Shown here piece after piece: positions 1 to 5,481 of a DNA stretch of 5,481 nucleotides. Source of the stretch: Methanosarcinaceae archaeon (GTDB lineage: Archaea; Halobacteriota; Methanosarcinia; Methanosarcinales; Methanosarcinaceae); assembly GCA_030655675.1 (NCBI GenBank), contig JAUSPM010000034.1, positions 1-5,481 on the forward strand, read 5' to 3'. Each line of letters starts with the position of its first letter. Position 1 is the first letter of the stretch. The notes beneath the pieces were generated by a model. The model did no database searches. It saw nothing but the letters and a program-made list of their open reading frames with translations, and was not told the origin of the DNA. Position numbers and translations under genes: made by a program.

Positions 1-273
1 CTCATAGATGGAAATTCTCAGCAATTTATTCATATGAAGCGTTGATAAAAAATGCCAGCCAAATAACAATATCAGAATAAGAACAAAAACAATACCCATT
101 ATAATTGCTACACCTTCAATACTCCAATAAGATTCAGGTACACCTACCGTACCCCCAAAATCTTCCTGTGCAAGAACAGATTGTATTGAGAATTGGAATA
201 TGAGTAAGACCAATAATGATAAGAATAAAACCTTGTGAATTGGGCGAAAAAATCCCTTATTGAGCATTGTCAT
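1..273 (-). CDS. N-terminal part of an unrecognised exported/membrane protein (3' end cut by window edge)
   Basis: An open frame of 91 codons runs from an ATG at 271-273 to base 1 without a stop, so the C-terminus is missing. The protein begins MTMLNKGFFRPIHK, followed by a hydrophobic core (about residues 15-30) and a plausible signal-peptidase site after VLA (residue 35). A short outer segment (36-52, including GGTVGVPESYW) comes next, then a strong membrane helix (about 53-75, rich in I/V/L) and a basic tail (HMNKLLRISIYE) that is probably cytoplasmic. A signal peptide closely followed by a transmembrane helix suggests a small membrane-anchored protein or the first part of a larger membrane protein. 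I do not recognise the family. The start is uncertain: in-frame ATGs lie at 295-297, 271-273 and 265-267, and none has a strong Shine-Dalgarno sequence. The frame closes upstream with TAG at 313-315. It lies 143 bases downstream of the MASE3 kinase stop, on the same strand, with promoter-like sequence in between. Confidence 0.72.
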   Translation of the reverse strand, partial: MTMLNKGFFRPIHKVLFLSLLVLLIFQFSIQSVLAQEDFGGTVGVPESYWSIEGVAIIMGIVFVLILILLFGWHFLSTLHMNKLLRISIYE

Positions 274-362
274 GGTCTTTGTTTCCGCACATATCATTAA
301 AAAATTAACTATCTATGCACACCTTATGAAAATAGCGTTATTACTTAATAATTTTCATTTAA

Positions 363-407
363 TTTATATGTATTCAATTAATACGTATTTAATTGATATT
401 ATATAAA
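363..407. repeat. 45-base dyad symmetry (nested inverted repeats)
   Basis: Matching arms are arranged symmetrically around a centre near 385. The inner part is CAATTA (375-380), the self-complementary ATACGTAT (381-388), one extra T (389), then TAATTG (390-395). The outer arms are TTTATAT (363-369) and ATATAAA (401-407), each separated from the inner part by five mostly unpaired bases. The outer right arm overlaps the candidate TATA box. Possible roles are an operator bound by a dimeric regulator next to or over the promoter, or an RNA hairpin at the 3' end of the kinase transcript. No GC-rich stem plus T-run is present, so a bacterial-type terminator is unlikely. Confidence 0.5.
400..407 (-). 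promoter_or_regulatory. Candidate archaeal TATA box
   Basis: The minus strand reads TTTATATA, a good match to the euryarchaeal TATA consensus. It starts ten bases after the kinase stop codon. Initiation would be expected about 25 bases downstream, near 375-380, giving a leader of roughly 100 bases to the ATG at 273. A weaker TATA-like sequence on the same strand at 362-370 would give a leader of about 65 bases. AT-rich gaps yield such matches by chance, and no clear purine-rich BRE precedes it, so confidence is limited. Confidence 0.35.
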
Positions 408-416
408 GACCAAATA

Positions 417-3158
417 CTAATATTCTTCTGCCTTTATCAAAGTCACCCAGAATACACTCCCCTGCCCAGCAGGATTATCCTCAACTCCAACATCGCCCCC
501 ATGCAGGTCAATGATCCTCTTGACAATCGCAAGACCGAGTCCGGATCCCTTTACACCGCCTTTGCCCACGCGCTTAAATCGCGTAAATATCTTTGGCTTA
601 TCTTCATTAGAAATACCATCCCCAAAGTCAGTTACTTTCACCTTCCATTTTTCGCCTGAATCAAGAATATCTATAATAATACGACTTTCATTTGGACTAT
701 ATTTGATAGCATTGGACAAAAGATTTGCAAAGACTTCCTCGATCATCGGATTCACATTTGCCAAATATTTCCCTTCCGCTGCAAAATCAAGTTTGATCTT
801 TTTTTCGTAAAGTATCGGCCCAAAATCTTCAACAACATCTTTAAAGATCGTAGCAATATCATAAACATCAAAAACAAACTCATCAGTAGACTCTAATTTT
901 GCAAATTTAGCTGCCGATTCAATAAGATTTATCAACCTATTATTATTCTGCTCGATCTTTTGAAGTACATGCAGTTTTTTTTCATTTTTTTCCATCCCAA
1001 GCAGTACTTCAGTAAAACCTTTTACAATGCCTGCAGGATTTAAAAGATCATGACGCAAAATGTCTGTGAACAAATCTTTAAATTCATTCGAATGTTCAAG
1101 TTTCTCTGCATATCTTTTAAGAGCCTCTTCCGCCTGCTTACGCTTTGTAATATTCTCAATTTGCGAAATAAAGTACATAGGTTCGCCATCCGGATATCTC
1201 ACAAGGGATGAGGAGAGGTTGCCCCATACAATACCGCCATCTTTTTTGATGTAGCGTTTCTCCATCTGATAGGTATAAATTATTCCTTCAAGCATCTGGC
1301 CCATATATCCAAGATTATAATCGAGATCGTCTTTGTGTGTAATGGTCTGGAAATCAATTGCAAGCAATTCTTGTTCTGTATACCCCACCATCTCACACAA
1401 TGCATGATTGACTTTTAGCCACCTTCCGTCCGTGCCCATTAATCCCATACCAATTGCAGACTGCTCAAACGATAATCTGAAACGCTCTTCACTCTCACGC
1501 AAAGCATCTTCAGCCTTCTTTCGCTTAGTAATATCGATGCCCTGTGCAATGGTAGATAAAACTGTAGTTCCATCTTCGTCATAGAGGTTAGCAGAATTCC
1601 ATAATGTCAACCTAATAGTTCCATCTTTTCGAAGGATTGGAATTTCTACAGATTCCCAATATTCACCACTTAACGTACGTTCAATCTCAGTCAATGTTTT
1701 CTGCATACTTGAATCCGGAAAAAGTATGTTTAGTTTTTTATAGATCAACTCATCAGAAGAATAGCCCGTAAGACGCTCAAAGGCATGATTGACCCTTGTG
1801 ATCTTAAATTCAGGATTCCATACAATAAATGGAGCATTGCTATAATCAATTAATTTTTCCAGATAATCACGAGTTTCACGCAGTGCTTTTTCAGTTTGTT
1901 TGATCTCAGTCATATCACGGCTTGATTCGATTATCTGGATTACGTTTCCATTTTTATCAAAAATCGGAGTTGCAACGATATCAACAATTGATTCATCTCC
2001 ATACCGATCATAGTGTGCATGAATAACCCTTTGCGACTTTTTTGTGTTGACAACTAGTTGAAGTGGACAAGGGTGATCATTTTTACTACATGGAGTATCC
2101 CTTTGATGATTGAACTGATAGCATGACATCGATTTTTCAACAGGATTCTCACAATTATTAAAATCCTGAGATGTATCATTTGCAAGTAATATTTTGTAAT
2201 CGCTTACATCGATCACAATTGTTGGATCACCGATACTGTTTATTATGGTCTGTATGAAATCCCTCGAATTTTTCAGCAACATTTCACTTTGCTTAAGCGA
2301 TCTAAATAGAAGATCATAAGGTTTGGTCAGGGCTTTTTCAATAATAGCCTTATAGATAAGATAGTATGAGATTAACCTCAAAAAGTGCCCTGCCAGATTT
2401 GAAAAGCCATATACACTGATATAAGATATAAATGTCAATTCAGCAAACACATTCACTATAAGAGCTGCGACCAAAAAATAAAGCACTTCTGTATCAAACT
2501 TACTGCGCTTTTGAAATAGCAAATAAATAGAAAATAGTAGAATAATGGAAATTACGTATTCACTCACTATTTTGAACGCTGTCAATCCCACTCCCTCAAT
2601 AAAACAATCCGGGAAAATGTTCCAATAGAATATGGATGCCAGCAAAATACTTACAACGATAGCATATCCAGATAAAACAAAACTCATCTTCAGCTTACGA
2701 CCAATGAGAAAAGGAGCAATGAAAAAAGTTAAACTTTCCACATATCGCGTAGCAATCCACAATTGTGTTGGTAAATTAGAATCATATCCAATAAACACAC
2801 CCATACCTTTGTAAGCGAGTGTATGGAGCAGGGTCATTACAGCAATGAACAGATATGCAATGCCTACAAAAACAAAATAATTGTTGTCTATAAAACGACG
2901 TGAATGCCAGGCAATGATAGAAATACTGACAATCACAATGATCCCAAGTATTTCGACAATACTGTGAAACAGAAGGTAACTATAAATGCTTGTCATGTAC
3001 AAGCCTAAGAGAAGTGCTGTGCCAAGTATGACCTCAATTAACCTAATGTAACCGCTTGTGAATGAATTCTGGTCACTATTATCACTACCTGGATTAATTG
3101 TTGAATTATTATCACTATCTTTATTGCCATCCAGATTATGATTTGGTGTGATGGACAT
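417..3158 (-). CDS. MASE3-PAS-PAS-PAS sensor histidine kinase
   Basis: This is a complete 913-residue membrane histidine kinase. Residues 1-36 are a polar N/D/S-rich tail. About 37-275 form a MASE3 membrane sensor with some seven hydrophobic segments and the family's HTLAYKGM (112-119), QLWIATRYVES and FPDCFIEG patches. PAS1 (about 297-418) carries a Cys/His cluster, and PAS2 (428-546) and PAS3 (550-673) are ordinary S-box domains, each followed by an ITKRK-type linker. The kinase core has phosphoacceptor H703 in LRHDLLNPAG, N-box N812/N816, G1 box D844-F-G-D-G, F-box F858/F861 and G2 box GSGLGLA (871-877). All catalytic elements look intact. The protein should autophosphorylate H703 and pass phosphate to a separate response regulator, since it has no receiver domain. 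The start is firm: the codon directly before the ATG is an in-frame TAA, and a strong Shine-Dalgarno sequence precedes it. It lies 70 bases downstream of another kinase and is probably in the same operon. The signal sensed is unknown. Confidence 0.95.
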   Translation of the reverse strand: MSITPNHNLDGNKDSDNNSTINPGSDNSDQNSFTSGYIRLIEVILGTALLLGLYMTSIYSYLLFHSIVEILGIIVIVSISIIAWHSRRFIDNNYFVFVGIAYLFIAVMTLLHTLAYKGMGVFIGYDSNLPTQLWIATRYVESLTFFIAPFLIGRKLKMSFVLSGYAIVVSILLASIFYWNIFPDCFIEGVGLTAFKIVSEYVISIILLFSIYLLFQKRSKFDTEVLYFLVAALIVNVFAELTFISYISVYGFSNLAGHFLRLISYYLIYKAIIEKALTKPYDLLFRSLKQSEMLLKNSRDFIQTIINSIGDPTIVIDVSDYKILLANDTSQDFNNCENPVEKSMSCYQFNHQRDTPCSKNDHPCPLQLVVNTKKSQRVIHAHYDRYGDESIVDIVATPIFDKNGNVIQIIESSRDMTEIKQTEKALRETRDYLEKLIDYSNAPFIVWNPEFKITRVNHAFERLTGYSSDELIYKKLNILFPDSSMQKTLTEIERTLSGEYWESVEIPILRKDGTIRLTLWNSANLYDEDGTTVLSTIAQGIDITKRKKAEDALRESEERFRLSFEQSAIGMGLMGTDGRWLKVNHALCEMVGYTEQELLAIDFQTITHKDDLDYNLGYMGQMLEGIIYTYQMEKRYIKKDGGIVWGNLSSSLVRYPDGEPMYFISQIENITKRKQAEEALKRYAEKLEHSNEFKDLFTDILRHDLLNPAGIVKGFTEVLLGMEKNEKKLHVLQKIEQNNNRLINLIESAAKFAKLESTDEFVFDVYDIATIFKDVVEDFGPILYEKKIKLDFAAEGKYLANVNPMIEEVFANLLSNAIKYSPNESRIIIDILDSGEKWKVKVTDFGDGISNEDKPKIFTRFKRVGKGGVKGSGLGLAIVKRIIDLHGGDVGVEDNPAGQGSVFWVTLIKAEEY

Positions 3159-3163
3159 TTATT

Positions 3164-3169
3164 CTCCCC
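3164..3169 (-). promoter_or_regulatory. Shine-Dalgarno site of the MASE3 kinase
   Basis: The minus strand reads GGGGAG, followed by five bases (AATAA) and the ATG at 3156-3158. The match and spacing are good. With the in-frame TAA immediately before the ATG, it fixes the translation start. A strong ribosome site also argues against a leaderless transcript and fits an internal position in an operon. Confidence 0.8.
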
Positions 3170-3190
3170 ATATAATCCTACCCATTAAAT

Positions 3191-3217
3191 CATAGTCAAT
3201 GATAATATTAGACTATG
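3191..3217. repeat. Perfect 7-base inverted repeat between the two kinase genes
   Basis: CATAGTC (3191-3197) and GACTATG (3211-3217) are exact reverse complements separated by 13 AT-rich bases. The element sits between the stop of the Cache kinase (3229-3231) and the Shine-Dalgarno site of the MASE3 kinase. As RNA it would form a weak hairpin with no following T-run, so it is a poor terminator. It could be a protein-binding site, an mRNA processing or stability element that sets the ratio of the two kinases, or chance. Confidence 0.4.
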
Positions 3218-3228
3218 TTGCTTAATTT

Positions 3229-5481
3229 TTAATTGTTTTTAGGCAACGTAAAATGAATCGTTGTCCCAACCCCTTCTTCACTCTCAGCCCATATTCTCCC
3301 CTTGTGTGCTTCGACTATAAGTTTGCTGATATGCAAACCCAATCCCGTCCCCCCATATCTGCGTTTTGTAGAAGCATCGCCTTGATAGAATCTCTCAAAT
3401 AAATTGCCAATTATCTCTTGAGAGATACCAATACCTGTATCACTCACCGTAACATGCAGGTTAACATCATCCTCGTATGCCGTTATCGTAATTTCACCGG
3501 ATGGTGTGAATTTAATTGCATTACCGATCAGATTTACCATAACCTGCATCATTCGATCTTCATCTGCCAGAATAAGAGGTAAATTATCAGACAATTCCTT
3601 TTTGAGATTTAAATTATTCCTCTTGATCTGTGGAAGCATATCTAAAACTGATCTTTCGATCACATCAGCGATCTGGATAGGTTTGAATATATATTGTATC
3701 CTTCCAGCCCCTTCAATACTCAAATACAATATCGAATTGATCAAACGTTCAAGCCTGTCAGCATTACGTATAACAGTATCCAAAGCTTTTTTCTGCTTCT
3801 CATTCAATGCACCTAACGTTTCAGCTCTTATTACCTCACTATAACCTTCAATTGAAACAAGGGGTGTTTTAAGTTCATGACTTACGTTGGATAAGAACTC
3901 ATCCTTCATTTTATCAAGAGATTTTAATTCTTCGTAGGCTTTTTTCGTCTCTTCAAACAAACGTATATTTTCAACTACAATTCCAACCTGATTACCGATA
4001 GATAACAGCAGGCGCATATCTTCTATGCTGATCTCGCGCTCTAACGGATACGACAAAGTGATAAATCCAACGACTTTTTCCCGCGAATATAACTGGAAGA
4101 TCACAACTTTATCAATACCATATTCTGCTGTCTTAACCATTTCTTCACCATAAGGCATCTCTTGTGTGATAATAGGCTCTTGCGATTTTATAATTTCGGC
4201 AACAAAAGGACTGGAAAGCGGCATACTACGAATCTTTCTTACAAATTCATCTGGAAGACCCTGCTGTACATGTAGAACAGCTTCACCGGCATCTTCGTCT
4301 ATTAGATATATCTCACCAACTGCGATCTTAAGAAAATCGAGTGTATTCTTAAGAATTCCGTTTAAAACTTCGTCAAGTTCAAAAGATCGAGTTGCAATTG
4401 TTGCGATAGAGTACATAATAGAAAGGTTGCGGTTTATCTCAAGTGTCTCATTTTTGGATGAGATCAGATCATCCATTGTATTCTGTAGATCAGTTGCCAT
4501 TATATTGAATGAGTCGGCAAGTTTTCCGATCTCATCTTTTGTTCCGACCTCGATTTTCTCAAATTCACCTTTAGATATGGCTTCTGTACCCCGGATCAAG
4601 TTATTAATAGGTTTAGTAATAGTTCTAGAAAAATAACGAGATATGAACATGGAAAGTATGAAACCTGATAACAGGTAGAAAAGATATATTCCCAGTATCC
4701 TGAGTCCAGCATCGATATATGGCTGGTCCAGAATTCCCACATACAGCATACCTATGATTTCACCGTCAAAGTTCTTTATAGGTTTATAGGCAGTAACATA
4801 CCATGTATTTACTACAAAGGCCCGGTCTTTCCAGTATCTTCCACCTTCAAGCACTGCTTCACTAACTTCCTGGGACACCCGGGTAGTTATTGCCCGCTCT
4901 CCTGTGTCAGTGAGAACATTTGTAGAGATCCTGAAATCTTCCTGGAAGATAGTAGTCGTGCCCATGTCCCTGCCGCCATAGATCTTGTCCTTGTACAAAG
5001 CATTCTTTATCTCATCCACGATCTTATAATCACGATTTATCAGATCAGCACCGTACAGTACGCCGATCACATTGCCGTTGTCGTCATAGACGGGTGCGGC
5101 CGCAATTAATACCATACCCGATGTCGATTTGTTCTCAGGTCTTGGTTTTGCTTTAGGAGTGGGAGTAAATTCCATATATGCCTGATCAGCCAGTGATCTA
5201 TTCTCCTTTAACAATTCTTCACGTGTTATTATTTCGACGGACGATACTGTCGTACCGGTCAATGCAAGAGAAATAAAATCGTTGTCTGCCATGGAGTCGC
5301 CAAATAGTGCAGGATTTCTTGCCCGTGCCACAACAATACCATTGTTATCGGTAACAGTGAGGATATCAATTTTATCACTGAACATTTCATAATAGATATC
5401 ATCAAGATTCTGGCGAAGCATTTCAGAATTATTCGAGATCATTGAATCACGTATACGCGAAAAACCTGAAGTATAAACTAC
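3229..5481 (-). CDS. Cache-HAMP-GAF sensor histidine kinase (5' end cut by window edge)
   Basis: The frame ends with TAA at 3229-3231 and stays open to base 5481. The ATG at 5440-5442 is probably internal, because 13 more codons (VVYTSGFSRIRDS) precede it and the N-terminal membrane helix expected for this architecture is absent. Numbering from that ATG, residues 1-240 are an extracytoplasmic sensor resembling the Cache_3-Cache_2 fusion family: SGMVLIAAAPVYD, the GGRDMGTTTIFQ region, then RAFVVNTWYVTAYKPI and GMLYVGILDQPY. About 242-268 is a transmembrane helix, 269-325 HAMP, about 340-492 GAF, and 490-515 a probable coiled coil. The kinase core has H522 in SHELKTPL, N637/N641, G1 box D668-T-G-I-G, F-box F682/F685 and G2 box GGTGLGL (697-703). 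All motifs are intact. It should sense a small ligand outside the cell plus a cytoplasmic cue, and phosphorylate a separate regulator. There is no receiver domain. No cysteine occurs in the visible sequence. Confidence 0.94.
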   Translation of the reverse strand, partial: VVYTSGFSRIRDSMISNNSEMLRQNLDDIYYEMFSDKIDILTVTDNNGIVVARARNPALFGDSMADNDFISLALTGTTVSSVEIITREELLKENRSLADQAYMEFTPTPKAKPRPENKSTSGMVLIAAAPVYDDNGNVIGVLYGADLINRDYKIVDEIKNALYKDKIYGGRDMGTTTIFQEDFRISTNVLTDTGERAITTRVSQEVSEAVLEGGRYWKDRAFVVNTWYVTAYKPIKNFDGEIIGMLYVGILDQPYIDAGLRILGIYLFYLLSGFILSMFISRYFSRTITKPINNLIRGTEAISKGEFEKIEVGTKDEIGKLADSFNIMATDLQNTMDDLISSKNETLEINRNLSIMYSIATIATRSFELDEVLNGILKNTLDFLKIAVGEIYLIDEDAGEAVLHVQQGLPDEFVRKIRSMPLSSPFVAEIIKSQEPIITQEMPYGEEMVKTAEYGIDKVVIFQLYSREKVVGFITLSYPLEREISIEDMRLLLSIGNQVGIVVENIRLFEETKKAYEELKSLDKMKDEFLSNVSHELKTPLVSIEGYSEVIRAETLGALNEKQKKALDTVIRNADRLERLINSILYLSIEGAGRIQYIFKPIQIADVIERSVLDMLPQIKRNNLNLKKELSDNLPLILADEDRMMQVMVNLIGNAIKFTPSGEITITAYEDDVNLHVTVSDTGIGISQEIIGNLFERFYQGDASTKRRYGGTGLGLHISKLIVEAHKGRIWAESEEGVGTTIHFTLPKNN

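Larger units (their letters stand above)
274..416 (-). promoter_or_regulatory. AT-rich intergenic gap, likely promoter/leader of the exported-protein gene
   Basis: This gap separates the MASE3 kinase stop (TAG, 417-419) from the start of the truncated gene. It is much richer in A+T than the flanking coding sequence. Read on the minus strand it holds a TTTATATA element (400-407), a second TATA-like stretch (362-370), a 45-base dyad symmetry (363-407) and a run of six T (299-304). There is no convincing ribosome site just before the downstream ATGs. It could be a promoter with a leader of 65-105 bases, a terminator zone for the kinase gene, or both. I see no RNA gene or coding frame in it. Confidence 0.5.

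Noticed and set aside
393..810. Plus-strand open frames at 393-659 and 511-810.
   Set aside because: They lie antisense to the well-supported kinase ATP-binding domain, their translations resemble no protein I know, and they lack ribosome sites I could recognise.
1060..2814. Plus-strand open frames at 1060-1254 and 2632-2814.
   Set aside because: They are antisense to the PAS3/kinase and MASE3 coding regions and are best explained as chance open frames.
3171..3199. Sigma-70-like promoter before the MASE3 kinase: TTGACT on the minus strand (3194-3199), 17 bases, then ATTATA (3171-3176).
   Set aside because: The -10 match is poor, and initiation about seven bases further on would fall at or inside the Shine-Dalgarno sequence at 3164-3169, leaving it out of the transcript. 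The TTGACT also belongs to the inverted repeat.
3191..3217. Rho-independent terminator between the two kinases.
   Set aside because: The 7-base stem is only moderately stable, the loop is 13 bases, and no run of T follows on the minus strand.
3506..4636. Plus-strand open frames at 3506-3844 and 4166-4636, the latter 156 codons long.
   Set aside because: Both are antisense to the Cache-GAF kinase, whose domains are clear in the other strand. Their Ser/Ile-rich composition is typical of antisense reading of such genes.
5440..5442. ATG at 5440-5442 as the true start of the Cache kinase.
   Set aside because: The frame stays open for 13 more codons to the window edge, and a Cache kinase of this type should have an N-terminal membrane helix before this point.

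Overview
The window reads almost entirely on the minus strand and carries a run of signalling and membrane-protein genes. Transcription goes from high to low coordinates. In that order it holds: (1) most of a Cache-HAMP-GAF histidine kinase whose 5' end lies beyond base 5481; (2) a 70-base gap with a clear Shine-Dalgarno sequence; (3) a complete 913-residue MASE3-PAS-PAS-PAS histidine kinase; (4) a very AT-rich 143-base gap with a large dyad symmetry and TATA-like sequences; and (5) the first ~91 codons of an unrecognised exported or membrane protein that runs off the window at base 1. I see no rRNA, tRNA, CRISPR array or mobile element.

The organism is probably a euryarchaeon of the Methanosarcinales type (methanogen or ANME-2d/Methanoperedens-like). 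This is an inference with moderate confidence. The reasons are the AT-rich DNA, a TTTATATA archaeal-type TATA element in an intergenic gap, no convincing sigma-70 promoter, and the HDLLNPA phosphoacceptor motif with a MASE3 input domain, a combination I associate with methanogen kinases. MASE3 and Cache kinases also occur in anaerobic bacteria such as Deltaproteobacteria, so a bacterium is not excluded.

Both kinases have complete catalytic cores (H, N, G1, F and G2 boxes), and neither has a receiver domain. No response regulator is visible, so the partner must be encoded outside the window or elsewhere in the genome. Their inputs differ sharply. The upstream kinase senses something outside the membrane through a Cache_3-Cache_2-type module and something cytoplasmic through GAF. 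The downstream kinase senses through a polytopic MASE3 membrane module and three cytoplasmic PAS domains, the first of which carries a Cys/His cluster that could hold a metal or act as a redox switch. They are probably co-transcribed and may feed one output, but that is inference.

Nothing here amounts to a demonstrated new system. The best leads are the Cys/His-rich PAS domain, the 45-base dyad upstream of the exported-protein gene, and the identity of that truncated gene.
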